Positions 44,748 through 53,381 of a DNA stretch of 64,000 bases are shown here, piece by piece. This DNA comes from Enterococcus ratti. Lineage in GTDB: Bacteria > Bacillota > Bacilli > Lactobacillales > Enterococcaceae. The translations under genes and the position numbers were made by a program. Within the stretch, counting starts at the first letter, position 1, and every line of letters starts with the position of its first letter. The stretch lies in contig NZ_JXLB01000005.1 of assembly GCF_001886195.1 (NCBI RefSeq), positions 1 through 64,000 on the forward strand, in the 5' to 3' direction. Under the pieces are notes generated by a model, which made no database searches, was not told the origin of the DNA, and worked only from the letters and a program-made list of their open reading frames with translations.

Positions 44748-45659
44748 ATGAGTAACGTCATTATACATGCAACAACAACACAAATTGAAAAAATGAAACG
44801 AAGCTACCAAAATTTTCTCTTACCTAAAAAAGTTCCTTATACAATTTTTACAGCCAAAAAAAACGGCACAACAATTACTGCATACACATCTGGAAAAGTA
44901 ATGTTTCAAGGAACAAATGCGAAAAAAGAAGCAAGTCTCTGGGAGGAAACATCATCAACTTCTATTAAGCAGTTTCCTTCAGCTTTGCCTAACAATCTCA
45001 AGTCTTTATCCGTCTTAGGAAGCGACGAAGTTGGAAATGGCAGTTATTTTGGTCCTTTAACAGTTTGTGCCGCTTATGTAGACAAAACAATCATCAAACA
45101 GCTTAAACAACTAGGCGTTCGCGATTCCAAAGAATTAAACGATCCACAAATCATTCAGTTAGCGAAACAATTAAAAACACTAATTCCTTATCAGCTTTTA
45201 GTACTCACACCTAAAAAATATAACGAGATTCAACCAAAATACAATGCTGTTCGCATGAAAGTAGCTCTACACAATCAAGCCATCCAGCTATTGTTAAAAA
45301 AAATAGCCCCCGTTAAACCGGAAGTCATTTTGATTGATCAATTTACACCCGAAGCAAATTTTAAAAAATACGTCCAATTTGAAAAACATCAAGTACAAGA
45401 AAAAATTTATTTTGTAACCAAAGGAGAACAACATCATATGGCTGTAGCTGCCGCCTCCATTATTAGTCGTGCAAGCTTTTTAGAAGAATTAGAAAAATCC
45501 GCTTCAGAAATCGGTCTTTCACTACCTTCTGGAGCTGGCAAGAAATCAGATCAAATTGCAGCAGTAATTTTACGAAAGGGGGGACTTACTTTACTTGCTA
45601 ATTATGCAAAACTGCATTTTTCAAACACAAAGAAGGCACAACAACTACTTCACCGATAA
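44748..45659 (+). CDS. rnhC: Ribonuclease HIII
   Basis: 303 residues. It removes RNA from RNA-DNA hybrids. The N-terminal substrate-binding domain (about 1-85) is followed by the RNase H fold with LGSDEVGNGSYFGPLTVCA (first acidic residues), LGVRDSKELN and AVAAASIISRASFLE. AGGAGG precedes the ATG. Divergent from zapA. Confidence 0.95.
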   Translation: MSNVIIHATTTQIEKMKRSYQNFLLPKKVPYTIFTAKKNGTTITAYTSGKVMFQGTNAKKEASLWEETSSTSIKQFPSALPNNLKSLSVLGSDEVGNGSYFGPLTVCAAYVDKTIIKQLKQLGVRDSKELNDPQIIQLAKQLKTLIPYQLLVLTPKKYNEIQPKYNAVRMKVALHNQAIQLLLKKIAPVKPEVILIDQFTPEANFKKYVQFEKHQVQEKIYFVTKGEQHHMAVAAASIISRASFLEELEKSASEIGLSLPSGAGKKSDQIAAVILRKGGLTLLANYAKLHFSNTKKAQQLLHR

Positions 45660-45784
45660 TTTCTACTAAAAGATAAATTTTCCACTCACTGACTACCAAC
45701 GTTTACTAGTAGTTGAAACTGAAATTTTAGTAAAAAAATTAAATCCGCAACTAAAAACAAACATTTAAAAACAGCTTATACAAA

Positions 45785-45839
45785 AAATAAACCGAATAAT
45801 TCCAAAAATAAAAATCATTTTGGATTATCCGGTTTATTT
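45785..45839. terminator. Bidirectional terminator between rnhC and chitinase
   Basis: Stem AAATAAACCG-ATAATTCCAAAA / TTTTGGATTATCCGGTTTATTT lies between the convergent rnhC and chitinase genes. A/T-rich arms give T-runs on both sides. Confidence 0.75.
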
Positions 45840-45942
45840 CTCAACATTGAAGCCTTCTATCACATTTGCATTATTTTATACAAGTAATTAATGATAAAGA
45901 CTTTTCAAAAACAGTTTCAATAAAAGATTTTTTTTAGATCAT

Positions 45943-48254
45943 TTAGCTAATTTTTTCCCATAAAGAAGCGACTTCTGGTGTCCAAAAACTCGTTGCCGGA
46001 TGAGCCTGCAGGCAACGATAGCGATTTCCTTTATAAGTTACAATATCACCTGGTTGGTAATACGTTCCTGCTGCCCAAGCATTTTCTTGTGAATCTTCTT
46101 TTGAAGTCTCTGCTATTACTTGTTGACTTTTTTCAGAAGTTCCAAAGGTATTAACTGCTGTCACTTGATAAGAATAAGTCGTATCAGAAGTTAGACCGGT
46201 ATCTTCATAAGAAGGTGTATCCGAAGTTCCTACAAGGACACCATTTCGATAAATTTCATAACTTGTTACTTTTTCTTTTGAATCATTGGCTATCCAGCTA
46301 AGTGCAACAGTGTTTTGTGTTACGTTTTTAACTACCAACCCACGAGGTACTGAAGGTGCTTTTTTTTCATCTGGATCTGGTGTTGGATCCGGCGTAGGGT
46401 CTGGTATCGGTAATCCACTTCCATAAATCGTTTGTTGAATAATTTCTGGCCCACTGGTAAGAATTCTTTGTGCCATACAAATCGAATGGATGTTATCCAC
46501 TGAGACATTTGTTGCATTGGATTGCAATCTAAAGGTATACGTTTCACCTGGTTTCAATTCTTTTGCATCATAAATCCCACCTAAATCAACGGTGACAATT
46601 CCATTTGAAGTAGAGACAACCCCTGCTGTATAATCACCTTTAATGAGTTCTTCATTTGTGTTCATAGCTAAAGTGTACTTCGGTAATTTAACCGTCTTAC
46701 TAGCAGATTCAACCGCAGATAAAACAGCTGACGTTTCATTTAGTTTCTCATTATTTTTTATAGTTAATTCATAACCATTTTTACCATATTCAGAATAAGT
46801 TGAAATGTTTGCCTCTATATTTAAATCAGTTGTAACGATTTTATTTTCTGAAAGTTTTGCAGTCCCAAAGAGCCCCGTCTTAATTGCTTTTGTTAATTCG
46901 TCTCTTTTTGTACTTGTTGTTTCTTTATCTTGTGACTGCATCCAAGAAATAACACCACCTAATTCATTTTCTTTGACGTACTGTGTTTTGTAACTAATTG
47001 ATTTTACATTGTCATACGTAAATAATTGACCTGTTACTTCACTATATAGATACGGTGCTTTAGCAGTATCATCCCAATATTCTTTTAGCCCTGAATCTTT
47101 ACCCAGCAAATCACCGATGTTACGATACGGCCAAACCCCTCCTACACGACCACCATCGCCAATTTTTACATCATTTTTGTTCGCTGCACCATATGAAAGG
47201 CTGCCATCTGCGTCTACATTATTTTTTTTCGCGGTCTGAAACAGCCCGGGTAAATTCGCATTTTCTCCCTTTCTACTTCATTCCATCCACGAGTATAAAA
47301 GGCGGCACCAATTACGATTTTTTCTGATGCTGCGCCTTTTGCTTGTAAAAAACGAACCGTTTGATCAACTGATAAGCCACTGTCATAATTTGGATCATCA
47401 GGATTTCCATAAAGTGCGGTCTGATGACCACTCGTTTTACTCCAAGCACCGTTCATGTCATAAGTCATGACGTTGGCAAAATCAACAACCTCAAATAAAC
47501 GTTTGACATCGATTCCTTTATTTAATTTTTCTTGTGATGCAGGTAGCGCCACAGATAATTCATAAGTTTTTCCTAATTCTTCTCCTTGTTTGTCAATAGC
47601 TGCTCTAATTTCATTTAAAAGAAGGATGTAATTTTCTTTATCTACCGGTTTTGCGTTCGGCGTCCCTTCATCATTTTTATTATCAACAGAATCTGGCTGA
47701 CGAACATCTGCCGGATATTCCCAATCAATATCAACAAAATCCATATTGGTATATTTCAAGAACTTTGTAATGTTTTCAACCAATCTTTTTCGTTTTGTAG
47801 GATTAGCGGCTACTTCAGAAAAATCACCTGATTTGGACCAACCACCTAGTGAAACACCGATCTTTAAATTTTTATTTTCCGCACGTAGGTTTTGAAGCGC
47901 ATTCAACAAACCGGAGCGAGCATTGTTCCAACCGACTTCTTCTACTCCAGCTGAAACTTCAGTCGCAGCATCACTATCTGTAAATTGTAAATCACCATTA
48001 CTATTAAAATCTAAAAAAGCATAATTTAAATGCGTCAACTGATCTGCTGCAATATCTTTAGGAAAAAAATTACCCTCTCCACCCCAAATTGACCAATCAC
48101 CATAATACATAACATTACGATAAGGAACTTTTTGTGTAATTTCTTGTGATTCTTGTGCATGAACACTGGTTTGCTTATTTAACAAAGGTGTTGATAGTGA
48201 GAATACTGATGAAAATAACATTGTTGCCAATCCAACTTTTCTAAACTTTCCCAT
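45943..48254 (-). pseudogene. Secreted GH18 chitinase, split by one frameshift
   Basis: The two open parts, 47214-48254 and the frame running to 45943, make one protein of about 770 residues. Signal peptide (MGKFRKVGLATMLF), GH18 barrel with the catalytic DFVDIDWEYP, a second barrel half, a beta-rich module, a PDPTPDPTPDPDEKK linker, a fibronectin type III domain (LVVKNVTQNTVALSWIAND) and a CBM5/12 chitin-binding tail (AAGTYYQPGDIVTYKGNRYR). The break is at 47270-47272, where GTAGAAAGGG should have one more A to read VEKGENANLPG. The downstream frame is otherwise intact, so this could be a recent lesion or a base-call error. Confidence 0.85.
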
Positions 48255-49070
48255 TTTTTAATCTCCTCCACTTTTTAAAGATATATTTTACTAACTCCTA
48301 GTCACAACATGAAAAAAAGTTATTTTTATATCTCCAACCTCCTTTTTAAAACTTAATGATAACCCTTTCTCAACTTGAGTCACTATTATCATATCAAATC
48401 ATTTAATTCACTAAATATTTTGTATAGTAAATTAACTTTTATATTTTAAATTCCTATTAAACCCCTATTAAAAAAGAACGCCTCTTTTATCAACACAGCT
48501 ATTTATTTCTTTAAATAATATCTTAAAAAAGCTAAAAACATTTTTCCACAATCGCTTTGATAAATTATTTTTTCATTTGCTTGAACTTACAAACTTAATC
48601 TGCACTTTCATCATTTCATTTTTCTATAAAAAAACGGTATACTAACTTTAGCGCTTTAAACATAGTAAATCTTTAAAAACAAGTAAGGCTGTTTTAAAAT
48701 TTTACTAGTGGTTAAAAAAACTAAGCTTGTATAACCGTTGATCTTATCCAATTTCTTTATACAATAACTATTTAAACAAAGGTCGATCAAATAAACAGTA
48801 GTAAATGGAGTTCTTCTAACTGTTCCGTTTTGTGTTAGCAAGAAAATAAATCGGTTGCCATTTTTTCTCTTTACTTAATAACTGTTTTTTTGCAAAAAGC
48901 ATTTCGAGTGAATCTCGATAATTTTTTCCACAACCAAAATAAATGATCTCCTACTTTTGCTAAAAGATTTAATTTCAAATCTCATAACACCCTAAACAAA
49001 GGTGGGAATTCTCTTAAAATTTTTTGCTGCATGTCTTTATTATCCAATGAACCATTGCACATCTTCTTGC
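48255..49070. other. Intergenic region upstream of chitinase
   Basis: About 815 bp with no gene I can support; a 61-codon frame at 48656-48841 has no ribosome site or recognisable product. The chitinase ribosome site (GGAGGAG) lies at about 48262-48268. A cre-like palindrome, TTTAGCGCTTTAAA, lies near 48647. Confidence 0.5.
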
Positions 49071-49745
49071 CTAATCTGTTTTTTCTTGCAACATACCGTC
49101 TTCCATTGTAAATACTTTGTCACACTTGTTAATTAAGCGTGTATCATGGGTAACCATAATAATGGCCTTATTTTTTTCTTTGGCTTCTTTTGCTAAAATA
49201 GCAACAAATTCTTTTCCTTTTTCTGAGTCTAAACTGGCTGTTGGCTCGTCTGCTAAAATAATAGAAGGGTCATTATACAATGCTCGAGCAATTGCTACTC
49301 GCTGTCTTTCACCCCCTGATAGTTCTTCTGGATATTTATTAACTAGCTTAGCCACGCCTAATTGCTCAAATAATTTTTTGGCCTCTTTTTGGTAATTTTT
49401 TTTATGAGTCACTTTATCAACTAATATCAACTGCTTTTTAACAGACAAAAAAGGTACTAAATTAGATGCTTGCAAAATAAAACCAATTTCTCTAAAACGT
49501 TTATTCACTCGTTTACTTTCTGGTAACTTACTAAATTCCTGTCCATTAATTAAGACGTATCCTTTACTTGGCGTCTGTAAGCCACCAGCAATTGTTAAAA
49601 AAGTACTCTTTCCTGAACCAGAAGGACCAATGATTGCAACAAATTCTCCTTGATTGACACAGACATTCGTTTTTTTTAACGCATGAATCATTTGGTCCCC
49701 ATCTTTAAAATGTTTTTCTACTTCTTTAAATTCAATTGCTTTCAT
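49071..49745 (-). CDS. ABC transporter ATP-binding protein, HrtA-like haem exporter
   Basis: 224 residues. Walker A GPSGSGKSTF, signature [15 protein letters not shown], Walker [14 protein letters not shown]-loop VTHDTRL. MacB/LolD class, paired with the FtsX-like permease 11 bp upstream. Overall similarity to HrtBA haem efflux pumps and the palindrome upstream of the permease suggest haem export, but other lipophilic substrates are possible. Confidence 0.7.
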   Translation of the reverse strand: MKAIEFKEVEKHFKDGDQMIHALKKTNVCVNQGEFVAIIGPSGSGKSTFLTIAGGLQTPSKGYVLINGQEFSKLPESKRVNKRFREIGFILQASNLVPFLSVKKQLILVDKVTHKKNYQKEAKKLFEQLGVAKLVNKYPEELSGGERQRVAIARALYNDPSIILADEPTASLDSEKGKEFVAILAKEAKEKNKAIIMVTHDTRLINKCDKVFTMEDGMLQEKTD

Positions 49746-49756
49746 TCATTCATCTC

Positions 49757-50827
49757 CTATCCCATCGCCTTTAGTGGATCAATTTTTATAATTGTTCGAA
49801 CAGAAAACAACGCACCTAAAACCGCTACGATTAACATCAATAGACTAATTATTCCGAAAAACAGCCAATTACTTTGAAAAGGAACCGTATCCGGCAAAAG
49901 CCAAGAAGTAATCACTGTTCCTGCTAACCCAAGTCCAACACCAACGACTGAAAGTAGCATTGTTTGTGCTACTACTGAACGGGCTATAAAACCACCAGTT
50001 ATTCCTTGTGCTTTTAGCACACCAAAAATATTAATTTTTTGCATCGTCAATACATAAATGAAAATGCCAATCACAATCGCTGCAATCACAATTAAAAAAC
50101 CAATCATAAACCCAAAGGTCAAGACTTGCGCACTGTAGCCAGGTAATTCATTGATAAATGTAGAAATACTAATTTTTTCAAGCTCTCTAGGTAAGTGATG
50201 TGGATTTCCTCGAACAACAACAGCGTTGAGCCGGGCATTTTCACTAGTATCTACTTTTTCAAATCGTATTTCTTGATAAGCGTCAAGTGTAGTATATAAA
50301 ACAGGAGATACATTAAATTTCGCGTTTTCTGTAAACCCTGTTAATTTAAATGTTTGATCGCTACCTGAAAGTTTCACTGTATCGCCAATTTTTAATCCAT
50401 ATTCTTCTTTTAAACTGATATCGCTAATAGCTTCATTCTTTTCAGAAAACACCTTGCCTTCCACAAGATTCGGCATAATAAATTGGTTAGGATCAATGCC
50501 GAAAAAACTAACATTTATTTTATCAGTTACTTTATTTTCTTTACTTGTTATAACTCCGGGCGTTTGTGCTAAATAAGCTATCTCTTCTCCTTTTACTTCT
50601 TGCGCAATCTTTTTCGTCATCATTGACATATTTAGATTAGTATTGGAATCTTTTGATAAAACAATATAATCTGCCGACCATTTATCTACTGCTGTACGAT
50701 TGTCTTGCGCTAAACCATATGCCAATCCCGTTAAAAAAAAGACCAAATAAGCAATTAAAAACATCACTCCAGCAACTAGTGCATATCGTAACTTCGAATG
50801 TAGGATTTCATTTAATGCTAAAAACAT
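49757..50827 (-). CDS. ABC transporter permease, HrtB-like
   Basis: 356 residues. A TM helix near residues 15-38, an extracellular domain (about 45-230) and three C-terminal helices starting VLTFGFMIGFLIVIAAIVIG: the MacB/FtsX layout of HrtB. The N-terminal MFLALNEILHSKLRYALV is typical. Ribosome site AGGAGGAG. First gene of a two-gene operon with the ATPase. Confidence 0.7.
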   Translation of the reverse strand: MFLALNEILHSKLRYALVAGVMFLIAYLVFFLTGLAYGLAQDNRTAVDKWSADYIVLSKDSNTNLNMSMMTKKIAQEVKGEEIAYLAQTPGVITSKENKVTDKINVSFFGIDPNQFIMPNLVEGKVFSEKNEAISDISLKEEYGLKIGDTVKLSGSDQTFKLTGFTENAKFNVSPVLYTTLDAYQEIRFEKVDTSENARLNAVVVRGNPHHLPRELEKISISTFINELPGYSAQVLTFGFMIGFLIVIAAIVIGIFIYVLTMQKINIFGVLKAQGITGGFIARSVVAQTMLLSVVGVGLGLAGTVITSWLLPDTVPFQSNWLFFGIISLLMLIVAVLGALFSVRTIIKIDPLKAMG

Positions 50828-50867
50828 CTAACTCCTCCTTTTAACATTTATTATGTGATACTATCAG

Positions 50868-50883
50868 TTTATCATTTGATAAA
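50868..50883. promoter_or_regulatory. Operator-like palindrome ahead of the HrtBA-like genes
   Basis: TTTATCATTTGATAAA is a 7-bp inverted repeat 40 bp upstream of the permease start. From memory, the FhtR operators of E. faecalis hrtBA are 14-base palindromes of the form TTATCA-N2-GATAA; the resemblance is close. No TetR gene is seen in the window. Confidence 0.5.
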
Positions 50884-50912
50884 TTTTTAGCAGAATGATT
50901 CGCTCAACAAAA

Positions 50913-50945
50913 AAAGAATCGAGCATTAAATAACCTCGATTCTTT
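50913..50945 (-). terminator. Terminator of the lactate oxidase gene
   Basis: Stem AAAGAATCGAG / CTCGATTCTTT with an 11-base loop, followed on the minus strand by seven T residues. It separates the lactate oxidase gene from the HrtBA-like operon. Confidence 0.85.
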
Positions 50946-51062
50946 CTAACCTTTTATTGACCATAATAAGCAGTAGTCCATGTTTTCTGTAAAAATGTTT
51001 ATCTAATAAGTATGATCGTTCGTTTTTTTGTTTAGTTTTCTTTCATAAAAATCTCTTTTTAT

Positions 51063-52169
51063 TTAACAAATAAATTGATTTTCTCTTAATACCGTTTTTT
51101 TGATTTCTTCAACAGTTGGAGTACCAGCTAACTGCATGACCATCTCAAGTTCATTTTTAAAAAAATCAAATACTTGCTTGATTCCTGTACTTCCTCCTAA
51201 AGAAAGTCCATAAATTGCCGGCCTTCCAATTGCTACCAAGTCGGCTCCTGATGCAATTGCCTTAAACACATGTTGTCCTCGTCTAACGCCACTGTCAAAT
51301 ACAATAGGTACTCGTTTATCTACTGCTTCTGCTACATATTGCAATGAATCAAAAGAAGCAGGTCCACCATCTAGCTGTCTACCTCCATGATTAGAAACCC
51401 AAATCCCTTGTGCACCTGCATCAAGAGAACGATAAACATCTTCTTGTGATTGTACTCCCTTAACATAAACTGGCAATTCAGAATGAGTGGTGATAAATTC
51501 AATATCTTTTGGACTTAATTTTTGTTTTGAGGATCGATAAACAGCATCCATTGTTTGCCCTACTCCAGGTTGATATGCTTGAACAATCGGCATAGGCAAT
51601 GGAAAAGTAAACCCATTTCTGCGATCCGCTTCACGATTTCTTCCAACCGTTGCATCAGCAGTTAAAACGACTGCTTTTGCACCATTTCGTTTCGCCATTT
51701 CTAAAATATCTAAATTAATTCCATCATCTTTACTCATATAAAATTGAAACCACTGCGGTGCCTCTTGCCCTCCCGCTTTTCTAATTTCCTCAAGTGTACA
51801 AGAAGCATAAGAACTCGCAGTATAAATCGTTCCAAAATCAGCGACCCCTTTTGCCGAAGCTTTTTCTCCTTGCTCGTGTGCTAAGCCATGAGCAGCAACT
51901 GGAGCCATAATAATCGGAGCAGTTAACGTTTCATTAGAAAAATACGTCGTTGTATCAGGAAATTCAACATTTTTTAATACATGAGGAACAATTAATCGAT
52001 GGTTAAATGCTTTTTGATTTTCACGAAAAGTAAATAAATCTCCTGCGCCACTGCTAATATATCCATATCCTCCACTTGGGATCACTTGCGTAGCCGCTAA
52101 TTCTAAATCTTCCATATTAATAAAATCAATCGTTCCTTCCTTTGTTCCAGCCTGATAAACTTTTTCCAT
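51063..52169 (-). CDS. lctO: FMN-dependent lactate oxidase
   Basis: 368 residues, the alpha-hydroxy-acid oxidase TIM barrel. SGGYGYISSGAGDLFT, MAPVAAHGLAH, the flavin-site Lys in VYVKGV, WVSNHGGRQLDGGPAS with the catalytic His, and DSGVRRGQHVFKA are close to Aerococcus lactate oxidase. It oxidises L-lactate with O2 to pyruvate and H2O2. A related NAD-independent oxidase with another hydroxy-acid substrate is possible. Single-gene unit. Confidence 0.85.
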   Translation of the reverse strand: MEKVYQAGTKEGTIDFINMEDLELAATQVIPSGGYGYISSGAGDLFTFRENQKAFNHRLIVPHVLKNVEFPDTTTYFSNETLTAPIIMAPVAAHGLAHEQGEKASAKGVADFGTIYTASSYASCTLEEIRKAGGQEAPQWFQFYMSKDDGINLDILEMAKRNGAKAVVLTADATVGRNREADRRNGFTFPLPMPIVQAYQPGVGQTMDAVYRSSKQKLSPKDIEFITTHSELPVYVKGVQSQEDVYRSLDAGAQGIWVSNHGGRQLDGGPASFDSLQYVAEAVDKRVPIVFDSGVRRGQHVFKAIASGADLVAIGRPAIYGLSLGGSTGIKQVFDFFKNELEMVMQLAGTPTVEEIKKTVLRENQFIC

Positions 52170-52872
52170 AATAACTCCAACTCCCTCTTCCTTTGTAATT
52201 AAGAATTATAGTTAGATAGATAACGTTTACATTAATAGGGTACCTCTCTTAAAACATCTAAGCAAAAGATTTGTTTGATCTTTATTAAGTACAATTCCGT
52301 AACATATTCTTTTTTTACCAAATACGTAAAAAATGCTATTTATTCAAGCTGGATAAAGGTAAAATGTTTTGCTTACCAAACTCCACTACAAAAATTAAGA
52401 CAAATCAATATGGAAATTAAGCTGATAGATTCATGATTCATTTGATACAAACAGATTAACTTTGAATCACTCATAAAACGATCAGATATAAAAAATGATA
52501 GATTTCAACATATCGATAAGCGTTACATAGATTGATCGTATTTTACAAATCCACTCAATAGATCAATTACTATGAAAAGCAGCAAGAGATAGTTAGTGAT
52601 AGCTAGTTAAAAAGAGCTTAAACAGAAGTGTTGAACTCCGAGAAATAAGAAGAAATTTATGAAAATTGTCTTTCAAGTTTTTATGAATTCCGACTTATTT
52701 TCGGAGATGTTACTTCTAATCTCACCATTTATCTGCCTTTAGAGTATGAAAGTGTTCTTTACTTTTGTTCCACGTTCATGTCATTTAGCACTGAAACTTT
52801 TTACCATTAAATAGAAAAGTGACACGAAAAATAAAATCATACAATTCTATACCTACTCTCCTATTAAAAAAA
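52170..52872. other. Intergenic region between lctO and the integrated element
   Basis: No gene supported in about 700 bp. The only structure seen is the dispersed repeat copy at 52614-52790. The lctO promoter should lie in the first 100 bp, but no clear hexamers were found. Confidence 0.45.
52614..52790. repeat. Dispersed intergenic repeat, copy B
   Basis: Aligns along its length with 36110-36290: GAACTCCGAGAAATAAG, then a degraded hairpin, CCATTTATCTGCCTTTAGAG and GTTCTTTACTTTTG occur in the same order and spacing. Its hairpin arms have more mismatches than copy A. Confidence 0.7.
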
Positions 52873-52900
52873 GAGAAACCCTGCCATAACAAGGTTTCTC
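52866..52900 (-). terminator. Original terminator of the DUF1292 operon, displaced
   Basis: Stem GAGAAACC / GGTTTCTC followed on the minus strand by seven T residues. It comes straight after a coding remnant ending MAEEEE-stop (52915-52935), which matches the end of the DUF1292 gene 10 kb away, so it was probably that operon's terminator before the element inserted. Confidence 0.7.
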
Positions 52901-53037
52901 CATACTTTTGAGACTATTCTTCTTCTTCAGCCATAAACATTAGCACAATCGCATTTACTCTCACAGAGTATTGTATCAGCTAAAATATAAAATATGCAAA
53001 TCAAAGAATATCGATAAATTGAATGATGTATCAACGC

Positions 53038-53062
53038 AATGGCATTCAATTTGGCATTCAAA
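53038..53062 (+). repeat. Left inner direct repeat of the element (integrase arm site?)
   Basis: 25 bases identical to 62887-62911, containing the decamer TGGCATTCAA twice. Its place just inside each core duplication fits arm-type integrase binding sites; it could instead be the true crossover site, see findings. Confidence 0.75.
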
Positions 53063-53381
53063 CATTGGGGCACATAGGTAAGAAAATTAGTATCCAGCTC
53101 TATCCAAGACTAGACAAACTTAATGATTGACAACGAGCCTTTGAGGCTATGAAAACATCATATTGACCTCCTTGAAAGTAACATAGGAATGTACAATTGT
53201 GTCATAGTCTCACTCATTGTCAATCATCAGTATTTCTCCATCGCCACCAATATAAGAAGACTTACTCAAACCAACTTTTATAAATTATTATTTTTCAAAT
53301 TCTCCATTAGCACGGGATTCAAGATAATTGAACACTTCTTTTTACCATCATATTTCAACAAAAATCCACGGAAAATTACAA
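53063..53381. other. Left-end noncoding region of the element
   Basis: No gene supported; a 71-codon plus-strand frame has no ribosome site. It contains one copy of the 13-mer CCTATGTGCCCCA (minus strand, 53066-53078) and an inverted repeat TGATTGACAACGAG / CTCATTGTCAATCA (53124-53137 with 53213-53226). Confidence 0.5.

Noticed and set aside
48656-48841. 61-codon minus-strand frame upstream of the chitinase
   Set aside because: No ribosome site, no recognisable domain, and composition like the surrounding intergenic DNA.
51063-52169. Lactate oxidase gene considered as isopentenyl-diphosphate isomerase (fni)
   Set aside because: The motifs SNHGGRQLDGGPA and DSGVRRGQH belong to the alpha-hydroxy-acid oxidases, not to type 2 isomerases.
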